A model generated the notes under the pieces. The model saw only the letters and a list, made by a program, of their open reading frames with translations, did not search any database and was not told the DNA's origin. A stretch of 64,000 nucleotides of DNA. It comes from Cristatella mucedo (taxonomy: Eukaryota; Bryozoa; Phylactolaemata; Cristatellidae). This document shows, in pieces, positions 35,894-47,474 of the stretch (its first letter is position 1; every line of letters starts with the position of its first letter). Position numbers and translations under genes: made by a program. The DNA lies in assembly GCA_009760855.2 (NCBI GenBank), contig WPIO01000158.1, positions 622,501 to 686,500 on the forward strand. Reading direction: 5' to 3'.

Positions 35894-35896
35894 GAA
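35891..35896 (+). other. Stop codon overlapping a candidate splice donor
   Basis: The sequence CTTGTAAGAA contains the TAA stop and also reads as a donor, TT/GTAAGA, with GT at 35890-35891. The preceding residues HKIHELGDVAL end at a point where I recall homologous invertebrate proteins continuing. Either termination or splicing to a further exon is compatible with the sequence. Confidence 0.4.
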
Positions 35897-36550
35897 ACGC
35901 GACCTGATTGGCTGGCTCAGCTCACGGGGGGGGGGGGGTTGGGGGTTGGCCCCTCCCCCCCTGGGCAGGTAGGCATAGTGCGGTGGCAGCATAGTGTGGG
36001 TGGGTGGCTTCCAGGCCCTGCTGGCTTAGTTAATGGCTGCCATTGGCAGCCGGAAGACAATCAGCTGGAGACCAGCTGCAGCTGCCCCAGATGCTGTTGC
36101 CACTGTTGCTTCTGCTAGAGGGCAGCCAAGGGAAGCTGCCCAATGGCCGCTCTTGATGCAAGGGCACATGATGTGAAGCAGCGCTGTGGCAGTGATGGCA
36201 GCAAGCATGTCCTGCAGCAAGCAGCCTGTTCGGGCTCCGGCTTCTGTCCGGTTCCTTCCACCGGCTTGCCGGCTGTCAGCTTGGCCCGGTTGGTGAGCGG
36301 TGCGCAGGGGCGACCGACCTGCGGGCGGTTCGACTGCACGCTCGTGCAGGTGGCCGGGCTGAGGCTGTGCCTCCTGCCTGTGCCTGCCTGCGTGGTTGCA
36401 GCTCGCTGCTGAACTGCAGTCCTTTGAAGGTTCCGGAATCCGGGAGCCTCCCGACGCACGGCCGGCCGGTATGCACTCGCTCTGCTAAGCAGGGCCGGCC
36501 GGACTCACAACAAGCGGCAGTGAAGTCCAATAGAGAGCGGCACTAAAGTA

Positions 36551-36556
36551 AATAAA
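36551..36556 (+). terminator. Candidate poly(A) signal for the ZNF608/609-like transcript
   Basis: AATAAA about 660 bases after the TAA stop, the first canonical hexamer downstream. It would give a compact 3' UTR, which supports use of the TAA at 35891. Hexamers occur by chance, and no downstream GT-rich element was scored. Confidence 0.4.
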
Positions 36557-36559
36557 CTG

Positions 36560-37930
36560 CTCTTGCCTGCCGGACTCTGCGGTTGCTCGTTGGCCTTCTT
36601 GCCACACCCCTGCAGCTCATGGCAGCAGCACGACAGTTTGGCAGAGCAGTTTCAAGCGACAACGGCCACTCACTTAACCAAGCCGCAGCTCTCGGGATAG
36701 CTGCTCACTGAGCTGCCGGAAGGTAAAATGTGCACACAAGTAGCCCGGCAGTACCCTAACGTGACGGACCCCAGGATTAAGCTGCAGAGTTGCCAAGCTT
36801 TGACCTTCTGTCGTGAGAGAGTTGAACGAGCGTGTCTGGTATAGCTGCTCGGATTGAGCCTTACTTAGCTGGCTGTTCTCCTGAACCTTTTAGGCCTGCA
36901 AACAAAGATTGTGGCAGCCAGCTTTGGCTGGTGGCCGAATCCTGCTGGCGTATGAGCCTTACCCCTGGCCTTAGACCGGCTGGGTAGCAATGGTTAGTCT
37001 GGTCGTGCCACAGAAGAAATGCTCGTCGAGGCAGGTCTTGGCAGGTACCAGCTCGGCCAGAATGTCTCTGCTCTGCACGGGGGAGGGGGAAATAGGTTAA
37101 GGCGGTTCTGCACTCGTTGTGGAGCACATAAGCTTTTTCGGACCTTAAGCAGCAGCTGCTGCATCTACTGAGCTGAAGCAAAGCTGAAGAGTATGCACGG
37201 CTCCTCCGGAGCTCAGCTCGGTGCTGCTCAACATTAGAATTCGTCGTCGACTTGTGATTACTCCAGACATAGCGATCGGCTGTCTGACAGCCAATCAAGA
37301 CAGCCGATCGCCCTCGCAGATGGGAATGATTGCTTTAGGAAATCGGAAGAGGACCTAATGAGCAGCATGCACTTGCTGCAGTGTCCTCATTAACAGCAGC
37401 TCATTGGCTGAGTATACTCATAGGCAGCTTTCTGCTGAATGAAGACTGCCGAGCATGGCTGCAGCTCTTTGGCACGGCAGCTCGGTCATTGGACTCGGGT
37501 GTTGTGACGTCGGCACACAAGGCCGCGAATGATGCAACTCGAGTCGCGAGCCTCTGTAGCCAGCAGCTGAGCTGCACGAAACTGGCACAGCCGGACCTGC
37601 TCGGCACGTCAACATTAACTGGGCAGCCGAACAGTATGGCATCGTTGACTTGCCAGCCGATCGACCCAGGAATAGCTAAGTGCTGTTTCGGCCGTTTTTT
37701 GCCTATGCAATGAGTGCCAATGATTCAGAGGGAACGGTCGCGGGCTGTCACGAGCGAGACTTTAGTTCGTGCGGGCTAGCTGCTAGTAGAATCTTGGCAG
37801 CATCATGCTTGCGACACTCGACAGTCCCCTATGCTTCTCTCTCAATGCTTCCGGCCTAAGGAAGTGAGGAAGTGCATTCATTTTGATGGCGTATCTGGTA
37901 ATTGACTTTAAAGTTGGAATTATGTATATA
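36560..37930. other. No gene recognised; contains a 14-bp-stem hairpin
   Basis: Downstream of the ZNF608/609-like gene. Mixed composition, with an inverted repeat at 37272-37311. The 145-codon minus ORF at 36861-37298 has no recognisable domain. Confidence 0.5.
37272..37311. repeat. Perfect 14-bp inverted repeat with 12-base loop
   Basis: Arms GCGATCGGCTGTCT and AGACAGCCGATCGC. The loop GACAGCCAATCA contains a CCAAT word. Confidence 0.95.
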
Positions 37931-37931
37931 T

Positions 37932-38066
37932 AACTTATTTGTATAGTGCCCCAAGAGAACTTAATCTCTATTCAGGCTCTTAACATATGCCTTGGGGCTC
38001 GAGCCCACGACCTCAGCCAGACCTTGGTCGGGGCGAGCACCTTAACCACTGTACCAAACCAGCTTG
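37932..38066 (-). mobile_element. SINE-B copy
   Basis: Reverse complement reads GGTTTGGTACAGTGGTTAAG (A-box region), GTGCTCGCCCCGACC, GTGGGCTCGAGCCC (B-box), then GAGCCTGAATAGAGATTAAG and TTCTCTTGGGGCACTATAC. The last part is the same as the L2 3' terminal sequence. Nearly the same unit recurs at 47475-47611. Confidence 0.8.
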
Positions 38067-38700
38067 CAAGATGGACTGCACAAGTAACATGAGTGGAGCC
38101 TTTGGTAAACTGATCGAACTGCCCAATTGCTTGTCCCTCATACTCATAACGAAATAGCCACTATTCCCCTCAAACTTTGTCTATTTCTCTGGCTCGCTCG
38201 GTTCGTCTTGAAATGGATTACAACAGGGTCAAGACCTTGCAAGGTGCCCTGAAATGTACCGAGCTTGCCTGGGAGGTCGTAGAAGTCTCACAATGGTGGC
38301 CTTCATGACAGGTCTCCAAGGCGGTTTTACCACTTTTCAATGCATCGATTGTACCTCTCCCGTAGAATGCAGGTAGAAAGCAAGCATAGCGCAGGTAGAA
38401 CGGCTCCGATGGCACTCGGTCGTGGCTGCAGCATGAAAAGCAGATGCTACAGTAGCAGCAGGGCGAGTCGTGCTTTTCTGTACAAGCTGTACCTTCAATG
38501 AACTTCCTGCCCGATCGATGGAGGCACGTCGTCAGGCACGTGCGACATCAGCATCAGTCTGAACCCTAAACCTTGCACCAGCATTGAGCTTAGAGGAGAA
38601 GCCAATATAAGCCAACATGAGAGCATGCAGCAGGCACGCTGGCCCAGCAGGTCCGAAGCCAAGAGAGGGGAAGGGTAAGAAGGGGCTTCGAAGAAGCAGC
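38067..38700. other. No gene recognised
   Basis: Unique-looking sequence between a SINE-B and a LINE fragment. No domain or splice signal stands out. Confidence 0.45.
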
Positions 38701-39506
38701 TAGGATGCTGGCGATGTAATGCAATGTATCTCCGTCTGTAACTCCACAAAGCCGCAAAGACTATGTGGGTGTTATGCAGGAGAGTTTTGTATAGCCCACT
38801 CACAGCCTAAGCGGCTTTCGGTAAGCATTCGGTAGCCATCAGACTTCGTCTCAAGCAACAAAGAGAAAGTGGGAAGCATAGCAGAGTCAGGAGAGCAGTT
38901 GAGGTAGTGAGTAGCATGAAAGCAGCAGCTCAGGACCGCTGAAAAGGATGAGCCATAGTCGGCAACAGAAGAGTTGTTGTCGTTGCGTAAGAATTGTGGA
39001 AGCGAGTTCCACAGTCTAGGACCTGCAGAGCTAAAGCTTCTGTCGCTAACGGTCTTTAAGCGGAGGAATGGAATAGCCAATTTATTGTCAACACATGACC
39101 TGAGGGCGCGAACAGGCTGAAACTGGTGCAGCAGTTCAACTAGGTACAAACGAGCCGAGCCGTGTCGGGCCTTGTGGGTCAGCATAAGAACTTTGCTCTG
39201 TATTTGTTGCTCAACCGGCATCCATCCTAGCTCTTTTACCAAAGGAGACACGTGCTCAAACCTCTTGGACTTGAAGACTAGTCTTGCAGCCATTTTCATA
39301 GTCAGCTGCAGTGGCCTAGTTACTTTCTTTGGCGGCCCTTCTACGGCATCTAAGTCGTGAGTTTCGTCATCTGGGAGGCAGCAGGCCTGCTTGCAAAAAT
39401 GGGGCTGTATATATGAAGAACGACTTAAAAAAGCTGCTCGATAAACTACAGCACGAGGCAGGACGATTTTATTATTCGTAATAACTGAGCGTATGAACCA
39501 ATGCAC
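38700..39506 (-). mobile_element. Second LINE family (L2/CR1-group), C-terminal coding fragment
   Basis: A 244-codon minus-strand frame reads LQLTMKMAARLVFKSKRF, EHVSPLVKELGWMPVEQQIQ and SKVLMLTHKARHGSARLYL, then LRLKTVSDRSFSSAGPRLWN and SLPQFLR, then a family-specific C-terminus with YLNCSPDSAMLPTFSLLLE and ESRLGCEW. The order (LVxxxRFxHVxPLxxxLxWxPV, then RLWNSLP) is the same as the C-terminal region of L2/CR1 RT proteins, but the sequence is clearly distinct from the main family. At least five more fragments of it occur in the window. Confidence 0.8.
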
Positions 39507-39600
39507 TGCTGTTAAAGTAACTCACACATGTAGCTACCCTTCTGTAGTTCGTGCGTTTAGTAGACATATCTCCCCCATCCCACCGGGCAGATAGAATAAA

Positions 39601-39772
39601 GTAAAGGTCAGCTGATCCAACAGCCTCATTTACATGGCAGCAGAAGAGCAGTAGCGGCTATCACCCCTCTTTCATCAGGCAATAACAAATTGTCTGCTAA
39701 AGGACTCGGAACCGGCGACCAGGGTAGTTAGTGAAGAGCGAGCATCTTACCCCTGGGCTAAGATGCAGCGGC
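39601..39772 (-). mobile_element. SINE-A copy
   Basis: GTAAAGGTCAGCTGATCC, AACAGCCTCATTTACATGGC and AGCAGAAGAGCAGTAGCGGC form the body, and GTGAAGAGCGAGCATCTTAC plus CCCTGGGCTAAGATGC form the tRNA-like head, all reverse-complemented. Confidence 0.75.
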
Positions 39773-40122
39773 AAAGCAGCCCATTACACTGTGGCGGCTC
39801 CACGATGGTAGTCTTGGGACGCTCAGTTCTTTGCAAACACCTTCATAATGGGAGCTCGCCTTGAACGGCATGGCCAGCTGATGACTTTACTGTACACAGT
39901 TTGCTTATTGCACTCTTCAAACTTAAGGGTCAAGTGCAGTCATCAATGGGCAAGGTTCAAATCTCTTGCCAAAGAGACTGCTAAGAGCCCAACTTGCACG
40001 GTGGTAATGCAACCGTTGGGCAGCCTGTGGCATCTAGTGTGCAAAGAAACGGCAGGGAGGAAAGCCTGTTCGGAGGAGAATGTGCGAGCTAGTGGGTAGA
40101 TGTTTGCAAGCGCTCTGTACTG

Positions 40123-40262
40123 TGCCCAGTTCAGCCCAGGGGTTAGGGTGCTCGCTTTTGACTACCGAGATCATGGGCTCGAGTCCTGTGCCATTTTCGA
40201 AGCACCTGGATAGAGAGTCCATTCTCTTAGGGTGCTACGAAAATGAATTATATGTGCGCTTT
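40123..40262 (+). mobile_element. SINE-B copy
   Basis: Head CCCAGGGGTTAGGGTGCTCG, B-box ATGGGCTCGAGTCC, then AAGCACCTGGATAGAGAG and TCTTAGGGTGCTACG with a GAATTATATG end, matching the L2-like tail in order. Confidence 0.7.
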
Positions 40263-40480
40263 TCGTACTTCCCTGGCAACATCTGAGTGTATGTGCCGGG
40301 TGCTCGAGGAATGAGAGAGCAAGTCGTGCATGAGCAGCATGAGCAGCAGCACTCCTCATCCTCCTCTTTTGACCGCAGGCACGTAGAGCACTGAAGTCGG
40401 CTGCACGTGGTAGCAGGTCTTTATGTGCTCCTGCACGTGGCAGCTCCTGCACGTGGCGCTGTCCTTGCCTGCTTGGCCCT

Positions 40481-40520
40481 GCTGCTCGACTACCCGTCTC
40501 CAGACGAGTAGTCGAGCAGC
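40481..40520. repeat. 19-bp near-perfect hairpin with 2-base loop
   Basis: GCTGCTCGACTAC (40481-40493) pairs with GTAGTCGAGCAGC (40508-40520), and CGTCT pairs with AGACG inside, with one C/A mismatch (40494/40507) and loop CC. Confidence 0.95.
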
Positions 40521-40529
40521 TACCGAAGA

Positions 40530-41130
40530 ACACCAGCGAAGTCTCTCGTGATGGCACGCAAAGCCTCCTGTCTAGCAGAACCCGGTGAGCTGTGATGCTA
40601 ATAAACGAAAATGTCAGATCGCTATTGACATAATTATCAGATAGCGGGTGATTTAACGATTGGTTCTGGGCCATGCCTGCGGTGGCAGGATTGATGCTGC
40701 CTGTAAGCCTGTAACAGATTAGCTTGCCAGTGCACAGACGTTGGGCTGGGTGGAGAATGAGGCTCAGTCAGGCCCGATCGATTGCTCGTAGGATCTTTTG
40801 CACTTTCTCTAGCCCTCGCTGAGCCAATGTTTGCATGAGACACCAGAAGCTGTCTCAGAGCGCTCCAGTTGGGTTGGCTCAAGATTCGCTTCACATGTCT
40901 ACTAGCCACGACCCTCCCCCCAAAGCAGCACCAGCAAAACAAGGGGGTGGGGCGGGGTCAAAGAAGGAACAGGAAAAAGACAAGGAGATGAGAGCTAGTG
41001 GCAAGGACGGTAAGCAAAAAAGGAGGAGGGCAAGGTGAAAGAGACCAAAGAGGGGGAAGTGGGAGAATGAGTAGGAGAAAGAGCAGGTGAGAGGGATGGG
41101 AGGCAAGGAGAGAGAGAGAAGAGAGAAGCC
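40530..41130. other. No gene recognised
   Basis: Contains a purine-rich stretch (40940-41125, GGAGAAAG-type) and otherwise no recognisable feature. Confidence 0.45.
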
Positions 41131-41472
41131 TGGAGCTCCCTCCCGTCTTGCATCAGAACATGACCTGACCTGACCACATTTAAAGGGAACTTAAAACCGC
41201 ACCTATTTAGGACAGCAGTTAGTGGGTCCCTGTGATTCGTCCTTCATGTGCTTATGCGTGCTGACACTGTGCATGCTGCCACTAACCACATTTGCATGGT
41301 GACCCTGTGCATGTCACCCCTAACCATGTTATTCATGTTGTTTGTTTGTTTATCGAGCATGATATTACTCACCATTCAATTGCATTTCCATTTGCAGCAA
41401 ATGAAAAGCTCCTAGAAAAAGATTGAGTTCTCTGAGGGCGCTTTATCAAGTGCATTATTGTTATTATTATAT
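41131..41472 (+). mobile_element. L2 3' end, short 5'-truncated copy
   Basis: Starts within the codons for LPTCVRTSPDLTTFK (GAGCTCCCTCCCGTCTTGC), continues through the stop and the well-conserved L2 3' UTR, and ends in an ATT-type tail at about 41452-41472. Divergence from the 59.5-kb copy is low, so it is relatively young. Confidence 0.88.
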
Positions 41473-41639
41473 TACTTATACATACTTATCAATACGCTGT
41501 CGATAGATCACACCGATGTTACCGTGTCTTGGCGTGTAAGCTGACACTTCACATGGCTATTCCTCTGAGTACAATTTAGGGCAGTACCGATCCGACGTGC
41601 CTTTTCTCAGGAAAGCAAGCCGGATCAACGCAGCTATCT

Positions 41640-41644
<5 letters not shown>

Positions 41645-41729
<85 letters not shown>
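41645..41729. repeat. (CT)n microsatellite
   Basis: About 84 bases of pure CT on the + strand. Confidence 0.97.
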
Positions 41730-41732
<3 letters not shown>

Positions 41733-42246
41733 TTGGCCGTGGCAACTTATAATGGGCAGACAGTGGCAATCCAATGCAGGGAGCATGCTCCCAGCATTTC
41801 ATTGGCACGGTCTGGCACTGGCTAGCCATTTACTAATTTGTGGTGGAGTCCAAACAGGAAGAATCCCAGAAAGTCTGGGAAGGACGGCCTGAAGAAGAGA
41901 CAAGTAGCCCCCTGCGCTCTGGCTCGAGGTAGAGGTTTCACCAGAAAACGGAATGACTCATCACCCAGACTTTGCTCTATTTTATTCTACTTATCATTAG
42001 AGCTGGAGAGCTGAGGACTCTGCCCGGATGCTGAAAAGACCGCACTTTGGTCAAACATGCACCATAGTCCTGGCAGCCCTGCTGACGGCTGAAGGCTGGT
42101 CGTGCTGAAAGTGCTTTATTCGCTGAACAGCAGCTTGCTGACACACCTTCACTTTGGGCTTGCCACGATTGGGCTGTCCACGATTTCGCTGATGGCCGGC
42201 CAATGGCCCCCTCCCCCTGGCCTTTTTCTCCTTCCCTCCCAATCTT

Positions 42247-42655
42247 TAATAATAATAATAATAATAATGCACTTGATAAATCGCCCTCAGAGAACTCAAT
42301 CTTTTTCTAGGAGCTTTTCATTTGCTGCAAATGGAAATGCAATTGAATGGTGAGTAATATCATGCTCGATAAACAAACAAACAACATGAATAACATGGTT
42401 AGGGGTGACATGCACAGGGTCAGCATGCAAATGTGGTTAGTGGCAGCATGCCTAGTGGCAGCACGCATAAGCACATGAAGGACGAATCACAGGGACCCAC
42501 TAAATGCTCTCCTAAATAGGTGTTTTTCAGTTATTTTTAAATGTGGTCAAGTCAGGTCATGTTCTGATGCAAGACGGGAGGGAGCTCCAGGCTTTGGGAG
42601 CATACGAACTAAATGCACGGTCTCCAAAGGATTTGAGGTTTGCACGAGGTATGCA
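42247..42655 (-). mobile_element. L2 3' end, short 5'-truncated copy
   Basis: (AAT)n at 42247-42268, then the reverse complement of the L2 3' UTR and the last codons (PKAWNSLP region) up to about 42655, where similarity ends in the TNLKSF/YLVQIS region. Opposite orientation to the 41.1-kb copy. Confidence 0.87.
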
Positions 42656-44220
42656 TACGTGCTAAGAGACCTGTCAGCCCAGGAGAAGACCTGGTGGCGA
42701 TAAGGAATGCAGGGCAGTCCGGCTATTGATTGCAGGCATGCTAGTAATATTGGTCGCAAATCAGTGGCCACAATGACTCAATTTGCACAAAGCATGGCTC
42801 GTGCTGGCCACAATGCACTGGTCGAACGATGTTTGCCTCTCAAGAATTCCCCCAGCTTCGTAGGTAGCAGCAGCTTTCTCAGCCTCTCTCAGCAGTCTCT
42901 TAGCCGACTCACCGGCAGTGTGAGGAAGCACTGATCAGGCTACCACGGTATTGGCCGCATAATGCACATGTGCTCTAGCAGAGGTCATAATATTGCAGCA
43001 TCCGTTGTTTTTGGGCCTGCCAGTGAGTGCGAAGCAGTTGAAGAGCATAGCCTCTCCTATGTGGCCTTTGTTTGTCTGCCTCTCGTTCTCGAGTGCTGGT
43101 CTTAAGCACTTTGGACAGCCGAGTGTTCAGTGCTCATTCTGCTGACCAAGAGGTCAGTGCTCTTTGTCCCGAGGGGCAACTGATGTCATCATGTTTTTCA
43201 GGTCTGCCCTCTCAGCAAATGAATGAGCATAGCTAGCGACCTCACACTGGCAGTCTTGTGATCCACTGAAGGCAGGCAGGTGCCTCGATGAGCAGAACTA
43301 ATCAGACTCGGCGGTTCACAAATAGTTGCCGAAGGTTCACAAATGGTCTAATAACTGAAATAATCAATTGATTCTCGATTCTTGAAAAATAGGCGACATG
43401 GCTGTGCAGCATTGCAACCCTGTTCGATAGCCCTGTGTGTAGGAAATCGAAGTGCCTCTGCATGCAACTGTCGATTTACATATTGCTGCAGGGCCCATGG
43501 ATTTTTCGTAAATGTTTTTACACTTTTAGATGCGCACTGCAGAGCACCTGATGATATTTACGGTCTTACGTGACCGGTCTGAGGCGTTTGTGACGTTCAA
43601 AGTGGAAATCAAGCGTAGCTGCACGTAACCTGCTCTCGAAGATCCCAGATAGGAGCCAGATGTGATTCTAGTCTGACTGGCATAGCACAGGTAAAGACAG
43701 GTGGCAATATTAGGAAAGTGAAAGAACTTGTTTGAAAATACCACTCTTGCTTGCAGGCTTAACCGACTTTTCTAATCCCATGCACTCCCAGGCGATGCTA
43801 ACACTCGCTGCTGACTTGGCAGTCTCCTAGAACCCGATGCTTCTTTTCTGTTTTGGTTCAATACATGCCTTCAAGTTCATAGCGAATATTTCAGCATCTT
43901 CGATAGACGTTTTTTAGTTGACAGCCCAATCCACGTGAAAGGACCTTCCCAGGATTATGCCGAACCTAGGGCCAAGCCTTGACCTTGTCAAGGAGGGCAT
44001 TTATCAGACAAAGACGGCACCCCAAGTGCCCAGCCGCCTGCATATCCCTCTGGATCGGCCGGGGGCCCTTCAGTGCCTCTCTTGGGCATGCCTGTCGATG
44101 TCGATGAATGATGCCACAAAGAGATGTGCAAGCAGGACAAGCCTAACTGATATGCAATTCTCAAAGCGGTAGGCTAGAGTGGATAAATGGAGAGACAAAG
44201 ATAGACAGTTAGACAGGAAA
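42656..44220. other. No gene recognised
   Basis: Unique-looking sequence. A block at about 43030-43070 (GTGAGTGCGAAGCAG, TCCTATGTGGCCTTTG) may be an eroded piece of the second LINE family. Confidence 0.45.
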
Positions 44221-44221
44221 A

Positions 44222-44265
44222 AGAGAGAGAGAGCAAGAGAGAGAGGGAGAGCGAGAGAGAGAGAG

Positions 44266-44314
<49 letters not shown>
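44222..44314. repeat. GA array
   Basis: GA with AAGAGAG and GCGAGAGA variants, ending with GACAGACAG. Confidence 0.95.
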
Positions 44315-44315
<1 letters not shown>

Positions 44316-44675
44316 CCAGACAGACAAACAAAGGAGAGCAAGAGAAAAAGCAAGAACATGCCTCCGTCGATGCAAATGCAGATAGAGTTGGTTCTGAACT
44401 GTATGGTCCAGCTAGATAGATGCCGTCTACATACACGTGTGCCCGCGTCGAAGATGCATTCTGTCCTTTGGCTGGTTATCTGTTTGCATTGCTCTCCATT
44501 ATATTTGCACTGCTTTTGTCCGGCTACTTTGCCGATGCTTTCTCCTGTATGTGGGTACACACGTTGATTACTCATTTGATCGGACTAAAGGGAACAAGAA
44601 CCCGAAGCAGAGTCAGCCGCACACATCTATTACCGTGTCTGTGCCTTCCGTGCACGCTTCTGCTATATATATACA

Positions 44676-44848
<173 letters not shown>

Positions 44849-44849
44849 G

Positions 44850-45540
44850 AAGAGCCTGAAGGCGTGAGTGTGGTTGCAAATGTGTGCAGACATGCATGCT
44901 CATGTGTGCAGAGAGGGAGAGAAATAGAGCCACACAACAAAAAGCATAGTGTTGTGAGCATGAAAAGGCCTTGGACTCAGTAGATGAAAGGGTCACGGCT
45001 CGGAGGACCGAAGCCCTCTCCCCGTGTATCTGTCTGCTATCTTGCCTAAGCCCGAGCCTCTGAGTGCTTGAGTCTCTCACTACAGCACCTCTCTTGGAAT
45101 CAGTACTCGACATCACCGGCTGATGATGGCAGCCAATCACCGAGGTTGATTTATCTAGTTAATGCCATGCTAGGGCACTTGCAGTATCGACGTGCCGTCA
45201 GACATGACCGGCACGAGTCTTGCCGAGCCTACCAGCTGTGCTAGCAGCAGCCATTCGGGTTCTTGGATTTCTCATTTAGGCCGCACACTAGAGCCGACTA
45301 GCTCATGCCTTCCCTTGAAGCCAGCAAGCTTGCTTAATTCTAAAAGCATTCGATGCTGCACGAGCATTAATGGGGGTCAGCAGTTGCTCGGTGTACTGCA
45401 GCTGGGTACAGCAGGCTCGATTAGGCTGCATAAACTAAACTCTAGCATGCTGGTCCTACGAGGCATCGTGGCCAGCTCCCTCGGTCGGCCTTCCCAGCTA
45501 ATGCTTGCCGGAAAAGCGAGAACAGTTGAACAAATCAAGA
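44850..45540. other. No gene recognised
   Basis: Mixed sequence with a 117-codon + strand ORF (45192-45545) of no recognisable family. Confidence 0.45.
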
Positions 45541-45544
45541 TATA

Positions 45545-46680
45545 GTAATAATAATAATAATAATAACAATAATAAATATATATATTGTACCCTTAGAGAA
45601 CTGCATCTTTTTCTAGGCACTTTACACATGCTGAAAAGAAAAAATTTCAATTGGTTAGTCATGACAAGCACAGTTTCGCAAAACAGGCACGCAAAGGACA
45701 ATCCACTTGGAGGACAAAGCAAAGGCTGCGAGGAACAGATAGGTGTTCAGCTTCTTTCTGTGTGCTTTCAGATCAGGAGATGACATGATGTCAGTTCTAC
45801 TGAGTTCCCAGCAGTAGGAGTACAGTAGCTAAAGACACTGCCTCGAAGGGATTTGAAGTACGTTAGAGGCCCAACCAAACGAACAGAGTCAGAAGAGAGG
45901 GTTTTTTGCCAGTAGAGCTGATTTGGAATAATTCAGATAACGCAGGCCAAAGCAAGAAAATGGAGGGATGCAAAGGTGAGTGACATAATCTTGAATTCGA
46001 TACAAGGCTTGATGGAGAGACTGTGTAGGTATGATGAGAAGTGGTGTAATGCTGTAGTTATAACGTTTACGACATATAAGCTTAGTTGCTGAGTTGTGGA
46101 CCAACTATAAGCATCTTATTGTACAGGCACAGACCTACAAGTAGCGAGTTACAGAAGTCATGTCAGAATGTTACAAATGCACGGATCAGTTTGGCCGTGC
46201 TGTTCTTATCTAAGCAAGCCCAAGTTTTGGCTATGCCACTTAGATAAAATTTGACAGAATCGACAGTGGAGCTGATGATGTCAGCTAGTGGAAAGTCATC
46301 TTGGAAGAGGATATCAGATTCCGCGCAGAGGCTAAAGGAGATATGCTGGCGGCTTTTAAATTTCTGGGTAACACGCGGTTTTTCCATTCTGCGTAATACT
46401 AGGCTTTCCTATAATTAGCATGCTGATTTTATGGTCATGCAATTTGAGAAAGTTTGCTGCCATCCAAGAGTCAAATGTCAGCAATACATGTTACAAGGGA
46501 GCTGATAGAGTTTGAGATTCTGTAAGTCAGAGAAGGATCAAAGCACAAGTTAAGCTGTGTGTCATATGCATAAAAATGACAGCCTAGATTGTGCTTAGCG
46601 GCTACATCGGCAAGAGTAAAATAAAAAATTGCGAAAGGAAGTGATTTAAACAAGTCCCTAGATCATGTCATACTTAAAAA
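45545..46680 (-). mobile_element. L2-related LINE, degenerate RT copy
   Basis: The tail (AAT)n/(ATA)n is at 45545-45590. Reading leftward on the minus strand the region covers the 3' UTR, the HITPLL/DLHW equivalent, the LGVIFQSDLSL equivalent and the motif-C region FKSLPFAIFYFTLADVAAKH then NLGCHFYAYDTQLNLCFDP. The catalytic YADD is mutated to YAYD. Multiple stops and frameshifts mark it as dead. It is more diverged from the intact copy than the short copies are, and may be a sister subfamily. Confidence 0.8.
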
Positions 46681-47470
46681 AATGCACTGTATGACCTTGG
46701 CCATTAACACCTACTCTCTGAATTCTCCTGCTGAGATAGGAACCTCACGATTATATCACAATGCAGGTGAAGCCCAAGCGAGATGATGCAAGCTCAAGAA
46801 TGGTTTGGTGATCAGTACTGTAAATAGCTTCCGAGACCTAGCTAGCCGTCTAGCACAGCTATGCGTCGTCGGCCATATTAGTGATCAGGCCTTAACTATG
46901 AATGGCTGCTCTTCGGTGTAATGTCAGTAGACTATACAGTAAGTGTCTGTATGGTGTGCCCGCAATGGTGAAAATCTGCTGCAGAATGGTACATGCATGT
47001 ATGCTGGATGCTGTGTTAGTGTGCAATACTAGTGTACCCAAATGTTGCAGGTCTCTTCCCTTCTCCCACAAACTCATCTGAACAGTTTCTAACCCGGATA
47101 GGACGGTTGGAGCATAAGTGCCTCTACAATAGGAAGCTCTTCGTAGTTCTAACTCTACTACCGAGATTGAGTTTAAGGTTTCAGACAATGCAGTGGCGAT
47201 TAGTGAATCACAGACCTCTGTAGAGCTCAATTCGAAGCTAACAACGTGCATCGATGTAAAAGTGTGGTCACCAGTTCATGTAATATTTGCGCCACTGGAG
47301 GAAGTAGCCTCTCCCAAACCCTTTATGCTGCAGGCTGCCAAGCAGGAAGTAACCAGTTTCAGCACTGATGCACGATCATTAAACAGTGATTGTCAGCCCA
47401 GCCATTGAGCCACGGAAGGAATATGCAAAAAAGTTTACTTAATTCAGCAACAATATAAAATAATATATAA
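46681..47470. other. No gene recognised
   Basis: A 119-codon minus-strand ORF (46892-47251) has no domain I recognise. It could be part of the 5' half of the neighbouring minus-strand LINE, but no endonuclease motif was seen. Confidence 0.4.
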
Positions 47471-47474
47471 AATA

